Shown here: piece after piece, positions 6,447 through 13,865 of the stretch | Layout of the letters: each line of letters begins with the position of its first letter | How positions within the stretch are numbered: position 1 is the first letter of the stretch | Source of the DNA: a virus | Length of the DNA stretch: 41,917 nucleotides | Virus record (IMG/VR): IMGVR_UViG_3300013094_000110 | Location: 1 to 41,917 of that record | Direction: 5' to 3' (one strand) | Made by a program: the position numbers and the translations under genes | The notes under the pieces: model-generated | Told to the model about the DNA's origin: nothing | Seen by the model: the letters and a program-made list of their open reading frames with translations, nothing else | Database searches by the model: none

Positions 6447-6652
6447 GCGCCCACGGCCCGATCCCGCCGTTGCCGCCTGTCTCGGCGCCGGCGCACATCA
6501 TGGCCGCCGCACGCCTCAATTGCGCCGAACGCCTGCGCGGCAAGGGGCACGAGGTCGAGGCGCAGTGTTTCGAACGCGGCGAGCGCGACGATGCATTTGC
6601 CATGCGTCATGAGGTCAGCAAGCTGCTGACACTGCAGGGCGCCGGGCAATGA
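6443..6652 (+). CDS. Small hypothetical protein, helical
   Basis: The 69-residue product begins with a Pro-rich stretch (GPIPPLPPVSAP). A helical, charged segment follows (AARLNCAERLRGKGHEVEA, then RGERDDAFAMRHEVSKLL). Short phage proteins of this layout, with an 'LRxxGHxxEA' helix followed by a charged helix, are common in alphaproteobacterial phages. It starts and stops by overlap with neighbours, which supports expression. The function is not known. Confidence 0.6.
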   Translation: MSAHGPIPPLPPVSAPAHIMAAARLNCAERLRGKGHEVEAQCFERGERDDAFAMRHEVSKLLTLQGAGQ

Positions 6653-6653
6653 C

Positions 6654-6875
6654 ATGCGCCCCAATCCCGGCCGCTGCCCGGACGATTGCGCCATCGTCCA
6701 CCCAGAAACCGGCGAAATCACCGGATATCGCCGCGTCCACGTCCGCTTGGTCAATGGCTGGACCAGCCACGCCAGCGGTTCTTGGCCAGCCGCCGATGGT
6801 CGGCCGCCCACGCGCTGGTCGATCAGTCGGCCGGCCCATCCGTTCGACATCGCCGAATACGAAATCGCCGATTGA
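6654..6875 (+). CDS. Hypothetical protein, 73 aa
   Basis: The ATG at 6654 lies two bases after the previous stop. The product contains CPDDCAIVHPETGEITGYRRV and a WTSHASGSWP segment, with a Cys pair near the N-terminus (Cys8 and Cys12) that could bind metal or be incidental. An overlapping ORF starting at 6649 would extend the next gene but has low-complexity Pro/Ser/Thr content, so I keep this frame. The family is unknown. Confidence 0.5.
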   Translation: MRPNPGRCPDDCAIVHPETGEITGYRRVHVRLVNGWTSHASGSWPAADGRPPTRWSISRPAHPFDIAEYEIAD

Positions 6876-6897
6876 ACCGACATCGAAAGCGCCAATC

Positions 6898-7422
6898 ATG
6901 ACCCTGGACGAATTGCCGCAGCGCCAGCGCCAGGTGCTCGAACTGCTGGCTGCTGGTCAGCAAAACAAGCAGATCGCGCACGCTTTCGGCATCAGCCGTC
7001 GCACGGTCGAAATCCACCGCGCCAACTTGATGCGTTCCATCGGCGCCAAAACCGCCGCGCAGGCGGCGTTGATCTGGCATCAGATGCAGGCAGACACCAC
7101 GCTGGCCGCGCAGCGCGCCGCCGCCGACGAGCTGGCCAGCAAAGCCTCGATCGCCGAACAGGATCGTGATCGCGCCAACGCCATGCTCGCCGAATTGGTT
7201 GGCGCTGTCGGCGCGTTAATCCCGATCGCGCAAGTCGCTGATTTGCCCGATCTGGACCACGTTTACCTTGGCGTGGTCGTTGGCAAGCTGAATGCGACCA
7301 TGCGCGCCCTGGACGCCGCTCAGCAATACCTGCGCGAGCTGTCCCCGCCTGACCAGATCACGGCCAGCGACCCTGATCCCCAGCCGCTCGATGCGCTGCT
7401 GGCCGCCGATTGGGAGGCCTGA
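6898..7422 (+). CDS. LuxR/GerE-type HTH protein
   Basis: I choose the ATG at 6898, giving 174 residues that begin directly with the HTH. Residues about 4-58 (LPQRQRQVLELLAAGQQNKQ, then IAHAFGISRRTVEIHRANLM) match the GerE/LuxR DNA-binding domain, including the TVEIHR recognition helix. The rest is helical with a coiled-coil-like centre (residues 65-110). There is no receiver or autoinducer domain. In the middle of the rightward operon it may control later phage genes, as no other late activator is visible. That job is inferred. Confidence 0.8.
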   Translation: MTLDELPQRQRQVLELLAAGQQNKQIAHAFGISRRTVEIHRANLMRSIGAKTAAQAALIWHQMQADTTLAAQRAAADELASKASIAEQDRDRANAMLAELVGAVGALIPIAQVADLPDLDHVYLGVVVGKLNATMRALDAAQQYLRELSPPDQITASDPDPQPLDALLAADWEA

Positions 7423-7425
7423 GCG

Positions 7426-8523
7426 ATGTCCGACAACACCAAAATCGAATGGGCCGATGCCACGGTCAACGCCATCAACGGTTGCTCGGTGGTCTCGCCG
7501 GGCTGCACGAACTGCTACGCCATGCGCCTTGCCGGCACGCGGTTGAAGCACCACCCGACCCGCGAAGGATTGACGATCGACACCAAAGCCGGACCGGTGT
7601 GGAGCGGCCGCGTGCGCTTGCACGAGCCGGCGCTGATGCAACCGCTGGCATGGAAACGCCCGCGCCGGATTTTCTGGAACGCGCACGGCGATCTGTTTCA
7701 CCTGGCGGTGCCCGACGCATGGATCGACCGGGTTTTTGCGGTCTGCGCGCTGACCCCGCACCACACGCACATGATCCTGACCAAGCGCAGCGCGCGGATG
7801 CGGGAATACATGGCCGGGGCGGTAGGTCGCATCGCCGACGCGGCAATCAAGATCAGGCGTGAGCGCGGCGACAAACTCGTGGTGGTGCCGCTGCCGCACA
7901 TTCGGCCAGGCGCTGCATGGTGGCCGCTCCCGAATGTCTGGCTTGGTGTCAGCGTCGAGGACCAGCAGCGCGCCGAAGAACGAATCCCCGACTTGCTGGC
8001 TACGCCGGCATGGGTGCGGTTCCTGTCATGCGAACCACTGCTGGGCGAAATCGATTTGTTGCAATGGCTTGACCCAACCGGTGCCTGCTGCGGTGGCGAA
8101 CCGGAATATCGGTGCCAAAATTGCCCATCTGACGCATCATGGCGGTATTCAATTCCGTCCGCTGATGGAAATTGGGCGTTTGACCCAACTATCGACTGGG
8201 TAATCGTCGGCGGCGAAAGCGGCCCCGGCGCCCGACCGATGCACCCGGACTGGGCTCGATCGCTGCGCGACCAGTGCGCCGCCGCTGGCGTGCCGTTTCA
8301 TTTTAAGCAGTGGGGAGAGTGGGCGCCGGATAGTTATACGATCCCGATCGCTGATGGGGCTCGTGATTGTGCGTGTGGCGCGATCGAGATGATAAATCCA
8401 AGGCGGGCATACGCCGGCCATGGACGCAGCGTTACGTTGTTGAGCGCCGTCGGCAAAGCGCGCGCCGGCCGCCTGCTGGACGGCGTCGAGCACAACGGTC
8501 TGCCGGCGGTGCCCCATGCCTGA
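7426..8523 (+). CDS. Phage Gp37/Gp68 family protein (DUF5131)
   Basis: The 365-residue protein opens with KIEWADATVNAINGCSVVSP and carries Cys20, Cys27 and Cys30 as C-x6-C-x2-C, ending CTNCYA. It continues with FWNAHGDLFH, LTKRSARM, NVWLGVSVEDQ, WVRFLSCEPLLG, DWVIVGGESGPGARPM and FHFKQWGEW. This set is the hallmark of DUF5131, known as phage Gp37/Gp68. The cysteine triplet and barrel-like pattern suggest a radical-SAM-like enzyme, but no reaction is established. An extra Cys-rich insertion (about 221-238, ACCGG...CQNC) may bind zinc. The start overlaps nothing; the stop overlaps the HD gene by 8 bases. Confidence 0.85.
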   Translation: MSDNTKIEWADATVNAINGCSVVSPGCTNCYAMRLAGTRLKHHPTREGLTIDTKAGPVWSGRVRLHEPALMQPLAWKRPRRIFWNAHGDLFHLAVPDAWIDRVFAVCALTPHHTHMILTKRSARMREYMAGAVGRIADAAIKIRRERGDKLVVVPLPHIRPGAAWWPLPNVWLGVSVEDQQRAEERIPDLLATPAWVRFLSCEPLLGEIDLLQWLDPTGACCGGEPEYRCQNCPSDASWRYSIPSADGNWAFDPTIDWVIVGGESGPGARPMHPDWARSLRDQCAAAGVPFHFKQWGEWAPDSYTIPIADGARDCACGAIEMINPRRAYAGHGRSVTLLSAVGKARAGRLLDGVEHNGLPAVPHA

Positions 8524-9142
8524 TCAGGCCGCACCAGCCGCACGCCGGATCAGCGGCCCGACGATCATGCTGGGCGATGGCGCCTATTTCGATTTCGTCA
8601 CCCCCGATGCAGCGGCGATGACGATCGAGGATTATGCCTGGGGTTTGCTGCGTCCGCGCTTTTCCGGCCAGACGCGCGAAGCTGTCGGTCCCAACCGCGT
8701 GCCGGGCCGGCGCATGCTCTATTTCGTGGCGCAGCATTGCGTGTTGCTGGCGCGGCAGATGGCGCGCGAAGGTCATTCGTGGCCGGCGATCTATCAGGGC
8801 CTGATGCATGAAAGCGACGAGGTGGTGTGGGGCGATTTTCCCAGCCCAGCCAAATCGCTTTTGCCAGCCGAACTGCGCGCGCTGATCAAGCGGAGCGCGC
8901 ACGCCATCGATGCGCGCTTTGAAGTGGGGCACAATCACCATGCCCTGGTCAAACGCTATGACCTGCGGATGCTGGCGACCGAAAAGCGCGATCTGATGCC
9001 TCACGCCAATTTCGACAAGTGGCGGGCGATCAGCGGCATCGAACCATTCGATTTCGTCATCGATCCGTGGCCAGCCGACGAAGCGGCCCGGCGGTTCATC
9101 GAATTCTATCACCAAGTCAGGAGCGTGCTCGATGCTCGATAA
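8516..9142 (+). CDS. HD-superfamily-like phage hydrolase
   Basis: The 208-residue product resembles phage HD phosphohydrolases (YfbR-like nucleotidases). RRMLYFVAQHCVLLARQM supplies the first His (His74). LMHESDEVVWGDFPSPAKSL supplies the helix that normally carries the HD doublet, here His98-Glu99, followed by GDFPSPxK. The remaining part is helical, ending in FIEFYHQVRSVL. If active it would use a metal to remove phosphate from nucleotides, helping the phage nucleotide pool. The HD to HE change is noted. It overlaps both neighbours. Confidence 0.7.
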   Translation: MPDQAAPAARRISGPTIMLGDGAYFDFVTPDAAAMTIEDYAWGLLRPRFSGQTREAVGPNRVPGRRMLYFVAQHCVLLARQMAREGHSWPAIYQGLMHESDEVVWGDFPSPAKSLLPAELRALIKRSAHAIDARFEVGHNHHALVKRYDLRMLATEKRDLMPHANFDKWRAISGIEPFDFVIDPWPADEAARRFIEFYHQVRSVLDAR

Positions 9143-9623
9143 CATGCCCCCAGCCGACCACGCTGGCACGCACGGTGCCGCATGGGCTTGCAACCGCGCC
9201 GCGGCGCTGGCGCGCCACCGCATCAAACCGCAGCACGACGCGGTGATCGGCGATTGGATCGTGTCGGCGCCGGGCGCCCATCACGCGGTGCACAGTTGCC
9301 ATGTCGCGTTGCTGCACCTGCGCCCGGCCCACCAGCATGACTTGGTCGAAATCAAGGTGCCCGGCGCCACGCACGAGTTGTGGGTGATGGCCATGGATCC
9401 GCGCGCGCCGCGCGGCTCGATCGTCCAGGGCCACATCATGCCGGTCGATCACTATTATGCACGGGTGTTTGGCGCCCAGATCGTTGCGACTGGCGACGAT
9501 GATGCGCTGGCCCGGATCGCGGCGACCATCGCGTTGATCGTCAACGGCGATCTGAACCCGGTCGACCAGCCGCAATGGATCGAATTGTTCGGCGACGCGA
9601 TGTTCGTGAACGCCGATGCCTGA
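9132..9623 (+). CDS. Hypothetical phage protein
   Basis: The 163-residue protein has several His-rich stretches: SAPGAHHAVHSCHVALLHLR, then HQHDLVEIKVPGATHELWVM and the MAMDPRAPRG segment. A helical C-terminal half follows (DALARIAATIALIVNGDLN). The beta-rich middle followed by helices suggests a single folded domain. No known motif is recognised. It overlaps the HD gene by 11 bases and the next gene by 8 bases. Confidence 0.6.
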   Translation: MLDNMPPADHAGTHGAAWACNRAAALARHRIKPQHDAVIGDWIVSAPGAHHAVHSCHVALLHLRPAHQHDLVEIKVPGATHELWVMAMDPRAPRGSIVQGHIMPVDHYYARVFGAQIVATGDDDALARIAATIALIVNGDLNPVDQPQWIELFGDAMFVNADA

Positions 9624-9846
9624 TCCGCTGGAAACCCTGCGCGCGGTCATCGCGGACGTCACCATCTGCGACCAGCCGTTCGAAGCGGCCACTTTGATCG
9701 ATGATCTGGGCCTCGATGGCCTGGACCGTCAATGCATCGCCATGGAGCTGGAAGACCAGCTCGATATCCGCATCAGCGACACCACGCTCGAACAATGGCG
9801 CACCATCGCCGACGTGATCGCCACCATGGAAACCACCACAGCATGA
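9616..9846 (+). CDS. Acyl-carrier-protein-like protein without the attachment serine
   Basis: The 76 residues fit the acyl carrier protein fold: a first helix (PLETLRAVIADV), a loop, then DDLGLDGLDRQCIAMELED, LDIRISD and WRTIADVIATM. The canonical DSL site that carries phosphopantetheine reads D34-G35-L36 here, so the serine is missing. The rest (helix II, the IxISD loop and the TIxDVI helix) is well kept. This implies a structural or partner-binding role rather than acyl carrying. ACP-like proteins occur in some phages of Sphingomonadales. The fold is inferred from pattern only. Confidence 0.65.
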   Translation: MPDPLETLRAVIADVTICDQPFEAATLIDDLGLDGLDRQCIAMELEDQLDIRISDTTLEQWRTIADVIATMETTTA

Positions 9847-10007
9847 CCCGCCGCGCAAACCCCAACACCCGTTACCGCGTTGAATTCTTCGTGGTCACCC
9901 CCGGCGGCGGTCGCACGGTCAAGACCGAGGTGATGACGCTCGCCCAGATCGAGGCCGAAGTCGCTCGCACCAATTACCGCACCCGGAATTTCGAGGTGGT
10001 GGAATGA
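9843..10007 (+). CDS. Small hypothetical protein, 54 aa
   Basis: The ATGA overlap at 9843 sets the start. The product has an RYRVEFFVVTPGGGRTVKTE beta hairpin and an AQIEAEVARTNYRTRNFEVV helix-strand ending. It looks like a compact beta-beta-alpha-beta unit. No family is recognised. Confidence 0.55.
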   Translation: MTRRANPNTRYRVEFFVVTPGGGRTVKTEVMTLAQIEAEVARTNYRTRNFEVVE

Positions 10008-10069
10008 CCGGCGCGCATCGGGCCGGGCAGGGCGCTTTCCCATTTCAGCCGATCGAGGATCAGTCATGA
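10004..10069 (+). CDS. Tiny ORF of 21 aa, coupled on both sides
   Basis: ATGA overlaps link this ORF to both neighbours (start at 10004, stop at 10069). The peptide (MTGAHRAGQGAFPFQPIEDQ plus Ser) has no recognisable feature. It may only serve as a translated linker that keeps ribosomes moving to the next start. Confidence 0.3.
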   Translation: MTGAHRAGQGAFPFQPIEDQS

Positions 10070-10341
10070 CCAGCACGCTCAACGATTTGAACAACCACCT
10101 GTTCGCGCAGCTCGATCGCCTGTCAGAGGATTGCAAGACGCCCGAGGATATCGAGGCCGAGTGCCAGCGCGCCAAGGCGGTGGTGCAGATCGCCGAACAG
10201 ATCATCCACAGCTCGCAAGTGCAGCTGGAGGCAGTCACCGTGCTGGCGCAGCATGGCGATCGGTTCAAGGGCATGGTCGCGCAGATCGCGCCGATCGCCG
10301 CGCCGGCCCAGCCGCGCTTGATCGGGGGCGGCGACCAATGA
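10066..10341 (+). CDS. Hypothetical helical phage protein, 91 aa
   Basis: The product is almost wholly helical: TLNDLNNHLFAQLDRLSE, then DIEAECQRAKAVVQIAEQII and SSQVQLEAVTVLAQHGDRF. The C-terminus is short and Pro/Ala-rich. Proteins of this type, with an 'L-N-D-L-N..F..L-x-R-L' start, are frequent in early operons of alphaproteobacterial temperate phages, but their role is not known. Start and stop overlap the neighbours by ATGA. Confidence 0.65.
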   Translation: MTSTLNDLNNHLFAQLDRLSEDCKTPEDIEAECQRAKAVVQIAEQIIHSSQVQLEAVTVLAQHGDRFKGMVAQIAPIAAPAQPRLIGGGDQ

Positions 10342-10625
10342 ACCAGCCGCTGGCCGATATCATTCGCCAGGTTGAAGCCCAGTACGCCGACGCGCGCCGG
10401 TGTGCCGGCACATTGGGCGATGACCCGATGGCCTATCACCGCCGCTATGATGCCCAAATGAGGCTGCTGTGTGCTAGGCTGTTCACGCAATTCGGCGCGC
10501 GGTTCAACACCAAGTCTGATGCCAGCCGATTTGTCTTGGCCGGCATCAGCGCATCATCGACCCAAGGCATCGGCCAGGCGATCGGCAACTGGCTGACCGC
10601 TGCACGCAAGCGGGTGCCGGCATGA
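10338..10625 (+). CDS. Hypothetical protein, 95 aa
   Basis: The start is the ATGA overlap at 10338. The product is helical with DIIRQVEAQYADARRCAGTL, MRLLCARLFTQFGARFN and QGIGQAIGNWLTAARKR. The basic C-terminal helix is compatible with nucleic-acid or protein binding. It precedes the HNH gene by overlap. The family is not recognised. Confidence 0.55.
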   Translation: MNQPLADIIRQVEAQYADARRCAGTLGDDPMAYHRRYDAQMRLLCARLFTQFGARFNTKSDASRFVLAGISASSTQGIGQAIGNWLTAARKRVPA

Positions 10626-11272
10626 AGGGCCGCGCGATCATCTACACCGAACAGCAGATGGCCTGGTTGTTCGAACACCACACCATGCCGATCGCCGACT
10701 ATCACGCGGCGTTCGTCGCCCGGTTTGATCGCGCCGATGTCACTGCGGGCCACCTCCACGCCCTGCGCAAGCGCAAAGGTTGGCGCACCGGCCGCACCGG
10801 TCAATTCGCGCGCGGTCAGCTGCCGCACAACAAGGGCGTGAAATGCGAAGAGGGTCGCGGCGGGAAACACCCCAATGCCCGTGCCACGCAGTTTCGCAAG
10901 GGCCAGCGCAGCGGCAAGGCATCGCGCAATTACAAACCGATCGGGTCCGAACGCATCATCGACGGCTATCTCGAACGCAAGATCAACGATGACATGCCGT
11001 TCCACAAGCGTTGGCGCGCGGTGCACTTGATCAATTGGGAAGCGGTCAACGGGCCATTGCCCGAGGGCCACGCGCTCAAATGCCTGGACAGCAACCCGCT
11101 CAATACCGACCCGTCAAACTGGATTCTGATCCCGCGCAACCTGCTGCCCCGGCTCAACGGCGGCCGCTGGCGCCGGCGCATTGCCTATGACGATGCCCCA
11201 GCCGAACTGAAACCGACCGTGCTGGCCATCGCTCAGGTCGAACAGGCGATGAAGGAGGCGCAGCGGAGATGA
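10622..11272 (+). CDS. HNH endonuclease
   Basis: The 216-residue protein has a basic N-terminal half with repeated KG and R-rich segments (QFARGQLPHNKGVKCEEGRG, then KHPNARATQFRKGQRSGKA) that probably binds DNA. The HNH core follows at about 130-180: WRAVHLINWEAVNGPLPEGH, then LNTDPSNWILIPRNLLPRLN, with His135, His150 and Asn166. Free-standing HNH proteins of this kind in phages act as homing endonucleases or as nicking partners of terminase. Here it lies among early genes, so homing or recombination is more likely. The start is set by ATGA overlap. Confidence 0.85.
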   Translation: MKGRAIIYTEQQMAWLFEHHTMPIADYHAAFVARFDRADVTAGHLHALRKRKGWRTGRTGQFARGQLPHNKGVKCEEGRGGKHPNARATQFRKGQRSGKASRNYKPIGSERIIDGYLERKINDDMPFHKRWRAVHLINWEAVNGPLPEGHALKCLDSNPLNTDPSNWILIPRNLLPRLNGGRWRRRIAYDDAPAELKPTVLAIAQVEQAMKEAQRR

Positions 11273-11511
11273 GCGACCGTTCGGCGCGCCGCGAGGTGCG
11301 CAACCCCATCCTCGGCTTGCAGGCGGCCAAACTTGCATTGGTCGAACTGACCCCAGCCGAACGCCAACGGGTGCGTGCCGTCCTGTTGGCGATCAGGGAC
11401 GATGCGAGGGGCCGCGCGGCCAAGTGTTGGGCCACCCATAAGGCGCCCATGGCCCTCTATTGGAAAGCGGTCGGGGTGTACGCCAACCACATCGCGCGGG
11501 TGCTGGCGTGA
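11269..11511 (+). CDS. Hypothetical protein, 80 aa
   Basis: This ORF begins by ATGA overlap with the HNH gene. Its product is helical and basic (NPILGLQAAKLALVELTPAE, then RQRVRAVLLAIRDDARGRAAKCW and ALYWKAVGVYANHIARVL). The Trp-rich C-terminal helices resemble small phage proteins near HNH genes. The function is unknown. Confidence 0.55.
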   Translation: MSDRSARREVRNPILGLQAAKLALVELTPAERQRVRAVLLAIRDDARGRAAKCWATHKAPMALYWKAVGVYANHIARVLA

Positions 11512-11759
11512 CCGCCCGCCCAGTCACCCTGCCGGCGAACATTGCCTGGCGCCCGTGGTGCAGCCTCGAATTGCTCTATCTGGGCGAGGTTCCGGTCGGC
11601 CGCGTATTGGAACGTGGCGGCCACAAATCCCAGCCGGCTTGGTTTTTCGATTTGGATCACCACACCGCCATTTGGCGCACCGCAAAGACCGTCGAAGACG
11701 CGCGCGCGCAGGTCGAGGCGAAGCTGGCCGACTGGCTGCGCCGGGCAGGGCTGGCATGA
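11508..11759 (+). CDS. Hypothetical protein, 83 aa, GTG start
   Basis: The start is a GTG at 11508 in a GTGA overlap; no ATG fits the operon spacing. The product has WRPWCSLELLYLGEVPVGRV, then FFDLDHHTAIWRTAKTVEDA and AQVEAKLADWLRRAG. This is a short beta sheet followed by an amphipathic helix, like many small phage proteins that carry an 'L-G-x-V-x-V-G-x-V' hairpin. No function can be assigned. Confidence 0.6.
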   Translation: MTARPVTLPANIAWRPWCSLELLYLGEVPVGRVLERGGHKSQPAWFFDLDHHTAIWRTAKTVEDARAQVEAKLADWLRRAGLA

Positions 11760-12943
11760 GCGATATCAGCATTCAGGCAGTGCATGCCGAAGGCGTCGAA
11801 CTGACATTGCAGTCACTTCGCGCCTATTGGGGCAACCACCAGCACTATGCTTTGGCCTGGTCCGGCGGCAAAGACAGCACCGCGCTGCTGACGATCGTGG
11901 TTCATCTGATTCAGGCCGGCTTGTTGCCCCAGCCGGAGGTGTTGCACGTCTTCTATGCCGACACGCGGCAGGAATTGCCGCCGATCCAGCGCAGCGCCGA
12001 ACAGATCATGGCCATGCTGCGCGGCATCAACTGGATCCGGCTGCACATCGTGCGCGCGCCGCTCGACAAGCGGTTCATGGTCTACATCTTGGGCCGTGGT
12101 GTGCCGCCGCCGAACAACAACACGCTGCGTTGGTGCACCCGCCAGATCAAAGTCGAGCCGATGGCCAGCGCGCTTATCGACGCCATGGCCGCTTTGCCCG
12201 GCACCGCGCTGATGCTCACCGGTGTGCGCCAAGGCGAAAGCGCGATCCGCGACGGCCGCATCGCCATGTCATGCTCAAAAGACGGCGCCGAGTGCGGCCA
12301 GGGTTGGTATCAGCAAATCTTGCCCGAAGCGAAGGGCGTCAAGGGCCGGATCGCCACACTCGCGCCGCTGCTGCATTGGCGGGTGTGCTGGATCTGGGAT
12401 TGGCTGAAGGTCTACGCGCCGATGCCAGAATTCGGCGGGTGGCCGACGCAAATCCTTGCCGATGCCTATGGCGGCGACGATGCGACTGAGATCAACGCGC
12501 GCACCGGCTGCATCGGCTGCCCGCTCGCGCAACGCGACACCGCGCTGGAAAACATCATCGCGATGCCGGCCTGGGCGCATCTGGCGCCGCTTTTGGAATT
12601 GAAGCCGATCTATCGCTGGATGCGCCAGCCGAAGCAGCGCCTGCGCAAGCGCGGCGTGGAGCGGCTGAAGGATGGCAGCATCGGCAAAAACCCCCAGCGC
12701 ATGGGGCCATTGACGCTTGAAGCGCGCAGCGAGGCATTGGAGCGCATTCTCGATATTCAAGCGCGCGCGCAAGTCGACCTGATCAACCCCGAAGAAGAGG
12801 CCCGCATTCGCGAACTGATCGCCGCCGGCACTTTCCCGGACCGCTGGGATGGTGATGAACCGCGCGCCGATCTGTGGCTCGATACGGTCTATGGCGATGG
12901 ATCGACCCAGCCGATCCTTTTCAGGGAGTTGGTCGGATCATGA
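11756..12943 (+). CDS. PAPS reductase/DndC-like sulfurtransferase-type ATPase
   Basis: The 395-residue protein starts at the ATG at 11756 (ATGA overlap). It carries the PP-loop SGGKDST at residues 36-42, YADTRQELPP near 68-76, TLRWCTRQIK with Cys127, LTGVRQGESAIRDGR at 154-168, and a Cys pair in GCIGCPL (Cys252 and Cys255). These are features of the PAPS reductase family and specifically of DndC-like enzymes, which use ATP and an iron-sulfur cluster to move sulfur to DNA or tRNA. No DndB, DndD or DndE is nearby. It is followed by a methyltransferase-like gene. Substrate is unknown; DNA modification or anti-restriction is an inference. Confidence 0.75.
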   Translation: MSDISIQAVHAEGVELTLQSLRAYWGNHQHYALAWSGGKDSTALLTIVVHLIQAGLLPQPEVLHVFYADTRQELPPIQRSAEQIMAMLRGINWIRLHIVRAPLDKRFMVYILGRGVPPPNNNTLRWCTRQIKVEPMASALIDAMAALPGTALMLTGVRQGESAIRDGRIAMSCSKDGAECGQGWYQQILPEAKGVKGRIATLAPLLHWRVCWIWDWLKVYAPMPEFGGWPTQILADAYGGDDATEINARTGCIGCPLAQRDTALENIIAMPAWAHLAPLLELKPIYRWMRQPKQRLRKRGVERLKDGSIGKNPQRMGPLTLEARSEALERILDIQARAQVDLINPEEEARIRELIAAGTFPDRWDGDEPRADLWLDTVYGDGSTQPILFRELVGS

Positions 12944-13581
12944 CCCAGAACCGTAGCACCGCCGTCATGCAGCGCCGCGTCGAGCCGCACGACAGCTTGG
13001 ACGATTTTCCTACGCCGCCTTGGGCCACCCGCGCGTTGTGCGAATGGCTGCGCGCAAACTGGTGCGTCGAGCCGGAAGATTGGAACGACATGACCGCGCG
13101 CGAACCGGCAGCGAATCGCGGCCACATGGTCAAGCCGCTGGCCGAGTATTTCGGGTGCGTGATCGCCAGCGACGTGCATGATTATGGCGCGGGCTACTTG
13201 GTCCAAGATTATCTGTTTGGGCCGCCGCCCCGGCCTGTCGATTGGACCATCACCAATCCGCCGTTCAAGCTGGCCGAGCAGTTCATCGAGCGCGCGTTCC
13301 TTACCAGCGAGTGCGGCGTCGCCATGATCGTGCGCGCAGCGTTTTTGGAAGGGCAGGGGCGTTACGAGCGGCTGTTTGCCAAGAACCCCCCGACCCATGT
13401 GCTGCAATTCACCGAACGCGTCGTGATGCACAAGGGCCGGTTGGCGCCCGAAGGATCGACCGCGACGGCCTATGCGTGGCTGGTGTGGATCATGGGCGAA
13501 GAGGGGACGCGCTTCGACTGGATCGCGCCGTGTCGCCGCCGGCTTGAACGCGCCGATGATTATCCGGCAAATGCCGCATGA
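12940..13581 (+). CDS. Adenine DNA methyltransferase-like protein
   Basis: The 213-residue product begins by ATGA overlap. It holds FPTPPWATRALCEWL (residues 23-37), a motif I-like EPAANRGHM (55-63), IASDVHDYG (75-83) and the catalytic NPPF in TITNPPFKLAEQFIERAF (106-109). NPPF plus this order marks SAM-dependent N6-adenine methyltransferases. Motif I departs from the usual EPxxGxG, with Asn-Arg before the final Gly. There is no cognate nuclease beside it, so it is an orphan enzyme that may protect phage DNA. Activity is likely but not shown. Confidence 0.8.
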   Translation: MTQNRSTAVMQRRVEPHDSLDDFPTPPWATRALCEWLRANWCVEPEDWNDMTAREPAANRGHMVKPLAEYFGCVIASDVHDYGAGYLVQDYLFGPPPRPVDWTITNPPFKLAEQFIERAFLTSECGVAMIVRAAFLEGQGRYERLFAKNPPTHVLQFTERVVMHKGRLAPEGSTATAYAWLVWIMGEEGTRFDWIAPCRRRLERADDYPANAA

Positions 13582-13865
13582 CCCGCGCTTGGCACCCCAG
13601 CTATCGCGCGCGCAAGCTGCCGATCAAAGACCGCATTCAGGCCGCGCTGGTCGCCGCCGGCGGCTCGATGCGCTTCGATCAACTGGCCGAAAAGCTCTAC
13701 CCGGATCCCGCCAGCCACAACGCGCCAAACAGAGGCGGACCGCCGGGCTGTTACCGCGCGCTCAGCGCCGCGCTCGATCGCCACAAGTTCCCCCAGCATT
13801 CGCGCGGCGCCGACGCATGGTCGGCGCGCGTGGTGTTCGCCAAAACCGACGAGGTGAAGTCATGA
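13578..13865 (+). CDS. Small winged-helix-like hypothetical protein
   Basis: The 95-residue product has KLPIKDRIQAALVAAGGSMR, FDQLAEKLYPD, then GCYRALSAALDRHKF. This is compatible with a winged-helix: helix, 'FDQLAEKL' helix, then a recognition-like helix. Such small proteins are common in alphaproteobacterial phages next to methyltransferase genes. It is coupled to both neighbours by ATGA. Function as a DNA-binding protein is an inference. Confidence 0.6.
   Translation: MTRAWHPSYRARKLPIKDRIQAALVAAGGSMRFDQLAEKLYPDPASHNAPNRGGPPGCYRALSAALDRHKFPQHSRGADAWSARVVFAKTDEVKS

Noticed and set aside
6649-6897. N-terminal extension of the LuxR-type protein
   Set aside because: The extension is low-complexity Pro/Ser/Thr and overlaps the more protein-like 73-residue frame; the HTH begins right after the ATG at 6898.
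11756-13581. A complete Dnd phosphorothioation or restriction-modification system
   Set aside because: Only a DndC-like enzyme and a lone methyltransferase-like gene are present; no DndB, DndD, DndE or restriction nuclease is seen.
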